Assembly: GCA_900541575.1 (NCBI GenBank)
Contig: UQKO01000002.1
Location: forward strand, 1-64,000
Source of the DNA: an uncultured Prevotella sp.
Lineage (GTDB): Bacteria > Bacteroidota > Bacteroidia > Bacteroidales > Bacteroidaceae
Length of the DNA stretch: 64,000 nt
Reading direction: 5' to 3'
The notes under the pieces were generated by a model. The model worked only from the letters and a program-made list of their open reading frames with translations, had not been told where the DNA came from and made no database searches. Positions 37,805 to 45,581 of the stretch are shown one piece after another; position 1 is the first letter of the stretch; the number at the start of each line of letters is the position of its first letter. The position numbers and the translations under genes are program-made.

Positions 37805-38172
37805 CCGCCGACGATAAAGAACAGTTTGCAACCCATCTCGTCCGAAGCCATACAGTCACTCACCGCACTCAGCTTCGGCGCAGAAGCACTCATGAATTAG
37901 ATAGGCAAACTCGTCGACAACACCAACGAAGAAACCGAAGCACTCGACCGCAATTCACAAGCACTCACACACCAACTCAGCTGTCCATCAGACATCCGCC
38001 GCGACAACGCAAGCCGACACCTCAGCATCCATCGCCAACACCACTGCCAAAAGCAGAGAAGCCATCGCCAACATAGGAAGTCACAAATTCTCATCAGGCG
38101 GCATCGTCCCAGACTCCTCCTACAACGCCGACCGCCTTATCGCCCATATCTACTCCGGAGAGATAATCCTCT
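37805..38172 (+). pseudogene. Decayed phage tail tape-measure C-terminal fragment
   Basis: Read from about 37812, the frame gives SLQPISSEAIQSLTALSF, then AEALMN, a TAG at 37898-37900, and IGKLVDNTNEETEALDRN. Near 37985 the meaningful frame changes. The other frame then gives TSASIANTTAKSREAIANIG, followed by FSSGGIVPDSSYNADRLIAH and a terminal SGEIIL. The pattern of GGIV...SY..DR..A...SGE.IL is typical of the C terminus of tape-measure proteins in Bacteroidales prophages. No start, no remaining N-terminal part and two lesions show it is dead. It lies between the tRNA cluster and tRNA-Leu(TAG). Confidence 0.7.
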
Positions 38173-38299
38173 ATGGCCTTCTTTGTACATACACTGCAAC
38201 TTATTTCTAGTCTCCCTTGCTTTATACCTATTATTCCCTATCCAAGCACACACTTTCTCATCATTTTCTACTCCTTTTCCATTTTTTCTTTCAAAACAT

Positions 38300-38330
38300 T
38301 TTGTCTATCGCTCAACAAATATTACCTTTG
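38300..38330 (+). promoter_or_regulatory. Promoter of tRNA-Leu (TAG)
   Basis: TTTG at 38300-38303 and TACCTTTG at 38323-38330 (19-bp spacer), 12 bp before the tRNA. Confidence 0.8.
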
Positions 38331-38341
38331 CACCACATTTA

Positions 38342-38423
38342 GCGCTTGTGGCGAAATTGGTAGACGCGCCAGACTTAGGATCTGGTGTCGCGAGACGTGT
38401 AGGTTCGAGTCCTATCAGGCGCA
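38342..38423 (+). tRNA. tRNA-Leu (TAG)
   Basis: The acceptor GCGCTTG pairs with CAGGCGC (one G-U). The loop CTTAGGA carries TAG. It is class II, CCA is not encoded, and it has its own promoter. A truncated integrase gene points at its 3' side, so it was probably used as an attachment site. Confidence 0.95.
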
Positions 38424-38470
38424 CAAACCACGCTGATTATCAGTAAGTTATAAATTATGCGTGCAAAATT

Positions 38471-38514
38471 AACGGTTATGGCTACTTGTTAAACAAGTCC
38501 ATAGCCGTTTTTTT
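38471..38514 (+). terminator. Terminator between tRNA-Leu and the integrase fragment
   Basis: AACGGTTATGG (38471-38481) pairs with CCATAGCCGTT (38499-38509, one G-U), with an inner ACTTGTT/AACAAGT stem and a T tract. It overlaps the last codons of the integrase fragment. Confidence 0.75.
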
Positions 38515-38847
38515 AGCTTCGTCCGCTATATCTATATAAGGCTGCATGCTCTTGTAATCAGAGAGCCCTGTCCATTTCATTACAACATTAGGAGCAATTC
38601 CCAGCATTAGCGCATTGCAGATAAAAGTGCGCCTACCGCTATGCGTTCCTACCATTTGCCATTTTTCCTTCGTTTCCTCATATTTCTTCCCTCCTATATA
38701 ATAGGTGTCTGTCAAGAATTCGTTTATGTCGCATTGACGGCACACCTCCTTGATATATAAGTTCATTTTTGGGTTGGAGATAACAGGGAGAGCATTGCCT
38801 GTTTCGCTATCAGCATAACGCTGTAAAATAGGCGAGGCAGATTGTCA
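38482..38847 (-). pseudogene. C-terminal fragment of a tyrosine recombinase (integrase)
   Basis: The frame is open from about 38847, with the segment ILQRYADSETGNALPVISNP running into NLYIKEVC. It contains the catalytic THSGRRTF (His and Arg) and ends MKWTGLSDYKSMQPYIDIAD with the nucleophilic Tyr. This matches the last third of Bacteroidales phage or transposon integrases. The N-terminal DNA-binding and core-binding parts are gone: directly upstream is the end of an unrelated gene (38845-39264), so a deletion joined the two. The product as it stands cannot be functional. It lies 58 bp from tRNA-Leu(TAG). Confidence 0.82.
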
Positions 38848-39264
38848 AATGCTCTGTTTGATGGCTCGGGATGCGCTTATCAGATGGATTCCTACATCTG
38901 CCAATGCTGCTGACAGATTCTGCAACTCGGAAGAGGTGAACGATGCGGGCTTGCCATTGACGAGATTGCCATTGATTCTTTGCGAGAGCCATGCTCCGCC
39001 CTTTCCAAAATACCTTTCTGCCAAGGGAGCCAACCGCACAAAGTCCTTCACCTCCGAGAGCAGCGCACACACATCCACGTCCGAACGTTTCGCCTTCCGT
39101 CTCGTTAAGATATGGTTGTGCACATACTGGCCCACCTCGAGCCGTTCATCTTCACTCTCAGCCATTGCAATAGCCTCCGAAAGCATTGCATCGCTTTCAT
39201 CCATTTTTCCCTCAACAAATAGAGACCAACACTCATCTAGAGCGTCCTTAATAACCTGTTTCAT
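38845..39264 (-). CDS. DUF5053-like protein of prophage regions
   Basis: The product of 139 residues starts at MKQVIKDALDECWSLF (ATG 39264). An earlier ATG at 39351 is open but lacks similarity and is less well placed. The N-terminal half is acidic and helical. The C-terminal half contains the conserved YFGKGGAWLSQRINGNLVNG and a following SFTSSELQNLSAALADVG, which resemble a small DNA-binding (HTH-like) unit seen in DUF5053 proteins of Bacteroides prophages. The family name is from memory. Its 3' end is at the deletion junction with the integrase fragment. Function unknown. Confidence 0.62.
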   Translation of the reverse strand: MKQVIKDALDECWSLFVEGKMDESDAMLSEAIAMAESEDERLEVGQYVHNHILTRRKAKRSDVDVCALLSEVKDFVRLAPLAERYFGKGGAWLSQRINGNLVNGKPASFTSSELQNLSAALADVGIHLISASRAIKQSI

Positions 39265-39504
39265 AAGTGTTCTTTTTAAGTTATCATATATGGCGACCGA
39301 CAAGGGATAGAGCCCGCCCCTATCACGAGGCAGGCATCCATCATCAGTCATCTTCCTTGCTCATCATCTCGATTGCTTCAAGAAGCAAATCAAAGATATC
39401 TTTCTTAAATGCAATGCAAAGATGATAAACGTTTGGTTATTACGCAAGTAAAAACGCAAGAAAAATAAATATTTCTTTATTACCTTAGTAATTCTCTCTC
39501 AATA

Positions 39505-40089
39505 ATGAAAGGCATAACCGTCTCAATTCTTCTTCCCTATTACTTAGCTCAGTGGCTCACGCATGCATTGGGCAACCCCGTGAAATTCCCTGTGCAGAGT
39601 TATGAGAACAGGCTGCTGTCTCGCTTGCTATCTCGCCGTCCCCGTGGGGAGGGCTCCCGTGCTACCTCGCCCGTGGCCGAAGGTGATGCGCGTGCCAATC
39701 GTCAGCGGATGAGCCTTGTGATCCCCGACAACGACCTTCACCGCTCGGAATATTTCAATCACCTCTCCGTGCGTGCGAGTGCTTAGATGGCCGAAGCCAC
39801 AGACCTCACACCAGGCAAGCAAAACCTCACATTCCGATTCCTCGAGTATGGCATTTACGTAGACCTCGGCGTAGGCAACGGCTACCGCCACGACAACGGA
39901 GGAGACCTCGAGTTCCTCGGCAAAGCCTACCGAACGCTACACCACATGGGCAAGCCCCGAGAACGCCGCCCATGGTTCAACCGCTCATGGTACATCTCCG
40001 TAGAAGTGCTCAAAAACCACCTTGCCAACATCCTCGGCGACCAATTCGCAGGAGCTTTCGATAACCTCACAGACAGGCAGAGAGGGTGA
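39505..40089 (+). pseudogene. Phage morphogenesis-like gene interrupted by one in-frame TAG
   Basis: One frame runs from the ATG at 39505 to the TGA at 40087 with a single stop, TAG at 39784-39786. Before it the product reads MSLVIPDNDLHRSEYFNHLS. After it come TFRFLEYGIYVDLGVGNGYR, KPRERRPWFNRSWYISVEVL and a helical end. Tail- or neck-associated proteins of Bacteroidales phages show the same succession (IPDN...YVD.GVG.GYR...RPWF...). The two halves therefore belong to one gene, either killed by an amber mutation or derived from a phage that reads TAG as an amino acid. It has no visible phage neighbours on its right. Confidence 0.65.
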
Positions 40090-40131
40090 TAAAAAAGCAG
40101 CAGCCATGTGTATCCGTTAAGGGAAAAAAGC

Positions 40132-40139
40132 TATCTTTG
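40132..40139 (+). promoter_or_regulatory. Promoter -7 box of the small membrane protein gene
   Basis: TATCTTTG followed by C, 31 bp before the ATG at 40171. It shows that the small gene is expressed in its own right. Confidence 0.65.
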
Positions 40140-40170
40140 CCACAACATAACCCCTAAAACCTTACACATC

Positions 40171-40439
40171 ATGCCATTCTTTCTAACAGTACTCGCCCTC
40201 CTCGCCATTTGGATTCTATACGGGACCATACGCATGGCCATCGACCCCAAATATCGGGAAGAGCAAATAGCCCAAGCAAAAAAGGCAAGAACGCCTCCGA
40301 TGAATACTACGAACAACGATACAACTATTGGTACGACCAATCCTACAATACCATTCACGGAGCATTCAAGCACAGCCAAAGGGATAAATATGCCCACCGC
40401 AAAGCGATGAAAGACATCGAAAAAAATTATTATAGATAA
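40171..40439 (+). CDS. Small membrane protein with a frame change at A AAA AAG
   Basis: The zero frame gives MPFFLTVLALLAIWILYGTI (one membrane helix), then IDPKYREEQIAQAKK up to 40284. It then continues in low-quality sequence to a stop at 40408-40410 (80 residues in all). At 40278-40284 the heptamer AAAAAAG sits in phase as A AAA AAG. A -1 shift there continues with GKNASDEYYEQRYNYWYDQS and a Lys-rich end, stopping at 40437-40439 (89 residues). The -1 tail looks like genuine protein. Possible explanations are programmed frameshifting, transcriptional slippage, or a one-base error in the A run. Product unknown; probably a membrane-anchored protein with a cytosolic tail. Confidence 0.6.
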
Positions 40440-40450
40440 GACCCCTTCTC

Positions 40451-40490
40451 GTAAGCATCCCATTCAAGCCGTATTGAATGGGATGCTTAC
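40451..40490. terminator. Hairpin after the small membrane protein gene
   Basis: The 17-bp perfect arms GTAAGCATCCCATTCAA and TTGAATGGGATGCTTAC have a 6-nt loop. There is no strong T tract. Confidence 0.6.
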
Positions 40491-40526
40491 ATTAAGACAA
40501 TACCAATCTGGATATCGGTTAGATAC

Positions 40527-40573
40527 AAAAAACTCACATCAGATGCAAAAGTTGCATTGATGTGAGCCTTTTT
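40527..40573. terminator. Bidirectional terminator downstream of the HU gene
   Basis: CTCACATCAGATGCA (40533-40547) pairs with TGCATTGATGTGAG (40553-40566) with one bulge. An A run before it and a T run after it make it usable from both strands. Confidence 0.8.
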
Positions 40574-40623
40574 AGCGTTAATTACTTGCACTAAGACTAG
40601 TGCAAATCTCGTATAGACATAGA

Positions 40624-40896
40624 TTACTTATTTACGCTACCAGCGAGTTCAGAACCGGCCTTAAACTTTACTACCTTCTTTGCGGGGATAGTAGTCTTTT
40701 CACCCTTAGCGGGGTTATAAGCTTCACGAGCGGCACGTTCATTTACAGAAAATGTACCAAAGCCAGGGATGCTTACCTTATCACCGCCCTGAAGAGCACC
40801 AGAGATAGCTTTGAGAGTTGCTTCGAGAGCTTTCTTAGAATCTGCCTTGCTCAAACCTTCGGCTGCAATGGCATTTACGAGTTCAGTCTTGTTCAT
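40624..40896 (-). CDS. hup: HU-family DNA-binding protein
   Basis: The 90-residue nucleoid protein matches the HU/IHF pattern from end to end: MNKTELVNAIAAEGLSKAD, GDKVSIPGFGTFSVNERAAR and EAYNPAKGEKTTIPAKK, the arm with the intercalating Pro in NPAKG. HU bends and packs DNA as a dimer. The gene is monocistronic, with a strong promoter candidate at 41070-41101 and a terminator at 40527-40573, as expected for an abundant protein. Confidence 0.95.
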   Translation of the reverse strand: MNKTELVNAIAAEGLSKADSKKALEATLKAISGALQGGDKVSIPGFGTFSVNERAAREAYNPAKGEKTTIPAKKVVKFKAGSELAGSVNK

Positions 40897-41069
40897 AAAT
40901 AAAGTATAAATTAAATGATTGTCGATTTAGGGAGCCACACTAACATGCCTCATCTCAAAAGGGAAAAAGCTTTATCACTTAGAATGTCCATTGTACAGAG
41001 CACAACAAATATCCGAAAAGAATGCCACATTTCCCATGCTGTGGCCATTGTAGGCACTTGTTTCATAAG

Positions 41070-41101
41070 CAAAAATAGTGTATGGCGGGTGAAGTTGCAA
41101 G
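41070..41101 (-). promoter_or_regulatory. Promoter of the HU gene
   Basis: On the minus strand CTTG (41098-41101) and TATTTTTG (41070-41077) are 20 bp apart. The leader to 40896 is about 165 nt and shows no recognised motif. The rest of the 388-bp gap up to 41284 holds only a small hairpin near 41265-41280. Confidence 0.6.
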
Positions 41102-41284
41102 TATTTTTTACTTTTTTTGTTGCACAACGGCAAAAAAAATGCTTTTCGTGCCTATAAACGCCACCATTGGAGGTATTTCTTACTCATTTACAGACTAAAA
41201 TGTTTCTATGCCACATGGCTTATATTGCTTTTTTCAAGAAGTCTGCGCACTCGTCACTGGTGGTTCGGTAGTGCTACCGACTTT

Positions 41285-43687
41285 TTAAATAATGACCACC
41301 TTTGAGGCTGCACTTTGTTTACCATCGGCAGTGGCCACCATGAGGTAATATAATCCAGCGCCAACGCGCTGTCCCGTATTTTGCTGCGTAAGGTCCCATT
41401 GCCAACTACCGCCTACTGCGTTTCCTCTCGCCACGAGTTGTCCACCTGTGGTCATCACCTTTACTTCTGCTCCTTGCGGAATACCACTTATGGTAACCAC
41501 TCCGCTATATTCTGGACGAACAGGGTTGGGATATACCTTTATATTGTTCTTGCTAAGCGTGGAGATGGGAGCTGTCACATTGGTACGATAGCTACAAAGC
41601 CCTTCGTCGGTAGCGATATAAAGCACACCTGTTGCATCATCGATTTTTAGGTCGAAGATATTGTTGGAGAGAATCGGTGTGTCATCTGTTGTGAAATGAC
41701 TAATGATTTCTGTTCCATCCGCACTTACAAGATAGAGGCCACCTCCCATCGTACCAATCCACTTACGATTGCCTCCATCTACAGCCAAAGCCGAAGTGGT
41801 AACGCCTGTAAGCAAATAGTCGGCATAGTTCGTTCCATCATTGCGAGGCACCTTGGGCTGGTTCACGGTGAATCCCGAGGCGGAAAACATCATTTCGGGA
41901 TCTTCTATTTCAAACACACCCTCTGAGCATCCTATCCAAATATGCTGATTCTTATCCTCCACTATGGCATAGACTCCCGTAAGCGAGCAAGTGGTTCCAT
42001 CTTCATTCACCGCTGAATTTCGGAATTTGCTACGGTCATCACGTTGATTGCTAATGGTGCCGTTATAGTCGAGACAGAAGAAGCCACTCGTTTGCTCTGA
42101 CGTACTGACGCGCACGTTTCCCCAGAGCCATCCACGTGAGTCGAACATAAGTTTTTCGGCATAGTTCTGTTGCTTCGTATCATCGGTAAAAATACGCTGC
42201 CATGAGCCATCCGTCTTTTTCACCACGAGGATTGTGTCACAGTAGTTGTTAGTAAACCAGAGATTTCCTTCTGCATCATAGACACATCCTCCGATGAGGG
42301 CATACTTGTTGCGCGAGCTATAATCCACTTTTTCGGGTTTCTTTATCGGACTATTATCGCAATTATAGAGCATTGAGAACTTATCACCATTGTATTCATA
42401 CAATCCATTGGCATAACTTGATACCATGGCATGATTGTCCTCGCGCGGATCAAATGCCACGTGGCTCAGGTTTTTGTAAGCAGCATTTAAGCCACAACCA
42501 TCCCAGTTTTGCTCACTAATGATGCGATCTTCTTCCATGTCGTTCCAGCTATTACCATCGTAGCGACCAAAGAATCCCTCATGTCGTCCACTGCCGCCTA
42601 CTCGGCCACCGCATACATACAAGTTGCCATTATTGATTGCCACGGAGAAGCTTCCACTGTGGCGCGGACCAAATCCACCTATACTTCCTTCGGGTTGCGT
42701 CAGAGCGCCTTGTCCCTTAGGTGCAGTGTATACTTTCAATCCACCGTAGCCACAGGCCGCCAATATTTTTCCACTACTCAAGCTCGCTATCGCATAGGGA
42801 GCCTCGTTCATGCTAAGGTCGCTATAATCTACCTCTGGAGCATCGGCATGATACACGAGTACATGACCAGGCAACGCAAACTGCATTACCTTTCCGTTAA
42901 TTGACGCCAATGTCATCGCCCAGTCTGTAATGTGATGTACACTTACCTGCCCCTCTGCATCCACCACGAGTCGGTTCAATCCCGATCTGACATTGCCATC
43001 AGTGCTGCCTTGAGAGGTGAGCAGATAAATGCTCCCATCCACACTAGCAAGCATCTGATTCACTGTGACAGAAGGAATCTTCACCGTCCAGCCCGACAGA
43101 CTGTATAGATTGTCTGTGAGCAGTGCACTATAGATGGCTCCCGACTTCGAGGCATAAATACGCTTTCCTACCACTACGGCATCACTCACGCCACTGCCTA
43201 TGGCATAGTTACCCTGTACCTCGCGACGAGCCAAGTTGATAAGCACAATGCCATGGTCGGTAGAGAGCGTGGCCCAATCGCCGCTAACATTGATTTTATT
43301 CACCTGTAACTGATAATCCGTGAAACTTTTCACCTGCGGAATGTTCACTATACTAAATTCTCCAGTGCCAGCATCACCATCTTTGGGATAGATAAGATCG
43401 ATATTATTATCTTCATAGAGCGTTACGAGACACTTCTGCGTATCGCTCCACCCAATGTAGCGCACATTAAAGCCCGAAAGCGGACATGAGAGTTTGTCGA
43501 TGGTGAAGGTTGATTGACTTTCTGCATCGTAGGCAAGCAAATGTCCGTTGAACACGGCATAAACATTATTGCCACTTGCCACCACTTGCGTAGCGTTTTG
43601 ATAAGATAAATAGTAGTTCCACCGCGACTGTGCCACGGAGGTAAACGAATAAAGGAGTAGGAATAAAAGAAACAGCGTCTTCTTCAT
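41285..43687 (-). CDS. porZ: PorZ-like type IX secretion system beta-propeller protein
   Basis: The 800-residue exported protein (signal ending at SVAQS, residue 20) consists of two propeller-type domains with two-component-regulator-like blades (for example NQHIWIGCSEGVFEI and GNRKWIGTMGGGLYLVS). It ends in a type IX-like C-terminal domain starting KVYPNPVRPEYSG and ending ASKVVII. This layout is that of PorZ, which works at the cell surface with the PorU sortase during attachment of cargo. With PorW in the same window it shows the system is present. It is about 390 bp from HU and 255 bp from rdgB, so monocistronic. Confidence 0.85.
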   Translation of the reverse strand: MKKTLFLLFLLLYSFTSVAQSRWNYYLSYQNATQVVASGNNVYAVFNGHLLAYDAESQSTFTIDKLSCPLSGFNVRYIGWSDTQKCLVTLYEDNNIDLIYPKDGDAGTGEFSIVNIPQVKSFTDYQLQVNKINVSGDWATLSTDHGIVLINLARREVQGNYAIGSGVSDAVVVGKRIYASKSGAIYSALLTDNLYSLSGWTVKIPSVTVNQMLASVDGSIYLLTSQGSTDGNVRSGLNRLVVDAEGQVSVHHITDWAMTLASINGKVMQFALPGHVLVYHADAPEVDYSDLSMNEAPYAIASLSSGKILAACGYGGLKVYTAPKGQGALTQPEGSIGGFGPRHSGSFSVAINNGNLYVCGGRVGGSGRHEGFFGRYDGNSWNDMEEDRIISEQNWDGCGLNAAYKNLSHVAFDPREDNHAMVSSYANGLYEYNGDKFSMLYNCDNSPIKKPEKVDYSSRNKYALIGGCVYDAEGNLWFTNNYCDTILVVKKTDGSWQRIFTDDTKQQNYAEKLMFDSRGWLWGNVRVSTSEQTSGFFCLDYNGTISNQRDDRSKFRNSAVNEDGTTCSLTGVYAIVEDKNQHIWIGCSEGVFEIEDPEMMFSASGFTVNQPKVPRNDGTNYADYLLTGVTTSALAVDGGNRKWIGTMGGGLYLVSADGTEIISHFTTDDTPILSNNIFDLKIDDATGVLYIATDEGLCSYRTNVTAPISTLSKNNIKVYPNPVRPEYSGVVTISGIPQGAEVKVMTTGGQLVARGNAVGGSWQWDLTQQNTGQRVGAGLYYLMVATADGKQSAASKVVII

Positions 43688-43943
43688 AATCGCATGGGTT
43701 GTAAGGTGCTGTGATTATTATTGTGTGCTTTAAAAGCAGAATAGCAGGAATCTATGTCCTGCTATCTACTATATGAATAGGTGTGTGCGCTCTGCTTGAG
43801 GCGAATCGTTGTTTAGATGAGAGGAAACATCAGTCAATAATATAATAACGCATCAAGCTTATTCATTATTGTATGAGGCACTATCATAAATATAGCGCAT
43901 GCGTATCCTCCGAAGCGTATGCCCCCTATCAAGAAGAGAAAGC

Positions 43944-44549
43944 TTACTTGCTTTGCAAGAAATCTACTAGTCGAGCCACAGCGCGTGCTCGATGAGATAT
44001 TTTGTTTTTTACCTCTGTGCCGAGTTCGGCAAAGGTTCGTCCCGTATCTTCGGGTATAAACACGGGATCGTAGCCGAATCCCTCATTACCACGTTTTTCT
44101 GTGGCAATCTCGCCTCGAACCACCCCTTCAAACACATGTTCTTCACCATCCTTTATCAGCGCGATGGCGGTGCGAAATTGTGCTGAGCGATCATTCTTAT
44201 CCTTGAGTTCAGCAAGGAGTTTTTGCGTATTTGCCTCGGGGTCGTGACGATCAGGGAAAGCATAACGTGCCGTATGTACTCCCGGACGTCCGCCAAGAGC
44301 ACAAACTTCTAGACCCGTATCATCGGCAAAGCAATCATAGCCATACTTCTCTTTCACCCATCGTGCCTTGATTAAGGCGTTGCCCTCAAGCGTATCAGCG
44401 GTTTCGGGAATATCGTCGTGACAGTCAATGTCAGCAAGCGAAAGAATGTGTAATGTATTGGCAAAGATAGCTCGTATTTCAGAGAGTTTATGCTCATTAT
44501 TGGTAGCGAATACCAGCGAAGGCCACTCCTTAGCGTGTAGAATATTCAT
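43944..44549 (-). CDS. rdgB: XTP/dITP diphosphatase (RdgB/HAM1)
   Basis: The enzyme removes non-canonical purine nucleotides (ITP, dITP, XTP) from the pool. The 201-residue sequence has the substrate-binding [16 protein letters not shown], the [24 protein letters not shown] block with the catalytic Asp, the FGYDPVFIP motif and the closing [16 protein letters not shown]. Translation starts at the ATG at 44549, although a Met is not conserved in the first dozen residues. It is the third gene of the leuS-yitT-rdgB operon (22 bp after yitT). Confidence 0.95.
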   Translation of the reverse strand: MNILHAKEWPSLVFATNNEHKLSEIRAIFANTLHILSLADIDCHDDIPETADTLEGNALIKARWVKEKYGYDCFADDTGLEVCALGGRPGVHTARYAFPDRHDPEANTQKLLAELKDKNDRSAQFRTAIALIKDGEEHVFEGVVRGEIATEKRGNEGFGYDPVFIPEDTGRTFAELGTEVKNKISHRARAVARLVDFLQSK

Positions 44550-44571
44550 GCTTGGTGTATGATAGCTTTAC

Positions 44572-45540
44572 TTATAATTCCTTAGTGGTTTGTTCTTCTT
44601 TCTTATTCGCCTTTACCTTAATGCGGTCGAATCCTTCGCCAAACACACCTATTACCTTCGACTGCGACACGAAGGCATTAGGGTCAATACCCTGGATGAT
44701 ACGAAATATATTGGTACTTTCGCGCTTTTTGGCTAGCACAACGAGCACCTTGCGCTCTTGCTTGGTATACCATCCCTGACCATCAAGTACAGTCACGCCG
44801 CGGTGAGTAGCACTGATAGCTGCCGCGATGTCATCATACTGACGAGAGAAAATGAGGAATTGCACTGATTGGCGTCCACGATCCACTACATAGTCAATCA
44901 TTAAATTAAGGATAATCAACGTGCAGTAGCCATAGAGTAGTTTATCGACATCACCATCGGGCAGGAAGAAGGCTGTGGTAATGATAATTATGTCGCAGAG
45001 CATCATCATTTGTCCGAGAGTAACGTCTTTATACTTATTGATGATAGAAGCGATGATATCCGTACCACCCGTCGAACCATTGTGGAGGAATACAAAGCCT
45101 ACACCGATACCCTCGAGCGCAGCACCTAGGATGCACGACATAAAGGCATTCCCCTGAACCACCTGTGGCAAGTGGCTACGTGGATTGATATCGGGAAACA
45201 TGTCTGAGCGCGTTTCTCCCAAATGAATCATAATCTCTTGCACCACACCGAGCAAGAATGAGAGCATAAACACGGCGTAAATAGTCTTGAGACAAAAGCG
45301 CCAACCCAGCACCTTGATGGCTACGGCAAGCAGAAGTATGTTTGCCGCGAAGAAGGTGTACTGCACAGGAAACCCTGTGGCATAGAATAATACAGCACCT
45401 GCACCAGCAAGGCCGCCAGTGGTGATTTCGTAGGGCAACTGGAAACAGGTAAACCCGATAGCATACATCACCAAACCGAGAGTGATTACCACGTAGTCGC
45501 GGATATCCTGTCCAATGGAAGTCTTAAACATTTTTGCCAT
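44572..45540 (-). CDS. YitT/DUF2179 family membrane protein
   Basis: The 322-residue protein has five to six membrane segments (GLVMYAIGFTCFQLPYEITT, the conserved GSTGGTDIIASIINKY loop, and further helices up to about residue 210). A C-terminal cytosolic DUF2179 domain with ISATHRGVTVLDGQGWYTKQ and a PII-like fold follows. The function is not established; the family is widespread and often described as a transporter. It is coupled to leuS (41 bp) and rdgB (22 bp), an order kept in many Bacteroidales. Confidence 0.9.
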   Translation of the reverse strand: MAKMFKTSIGQDIRDYVVITLGLVMYAIGFTCFQLPYEITTGGLAGAGAVLFYATGFPVQYTFFAANILLLAVAIKVLGWRFCLKTIYAVFMLSFLLGVVQEIMIHLGETRSDMFPDINPRSHLPQVVQGNAFMSCILGAALEGIGVGFVFLHNGSTGGTDIIASIINKYKDVTLGQMMMLCDIIIITTAFFLPDGDVDKLLYGYCTLIILNLMIDYVVDRGRQSVQFLIFSRQYDDIAAAISATHRGVTVLDGQGWYTKQERKVLVVLAKKRESTNIFRIIQGIDPNAFVSQSKVIGVFGEGFDRIKVKANKKEEQTTKEL

Positions 45541-45581
45541 TGTGTAGTTGTATGTACTAAAGCCGAAGAGCGTATGCCCTC

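Noticed and set aside
37744..38076. 110-codon Arg/His-rich frame
   Set aside because: It overlaps the decayed tape-measure fragment in a different frame, and its composition is typical of a shadow.
38482..38847. Complete integrase of a live element
   Set aside because: Only the C-terminal third remains, and a stop codon of a different gene lies directly upstream.
41265..41285. Terminator for the PorZ-like gene
   Set aside because: The small hairpin CGGTAG...CTACCG has its T tract only on the plus strand, the wrong direction for this gene.
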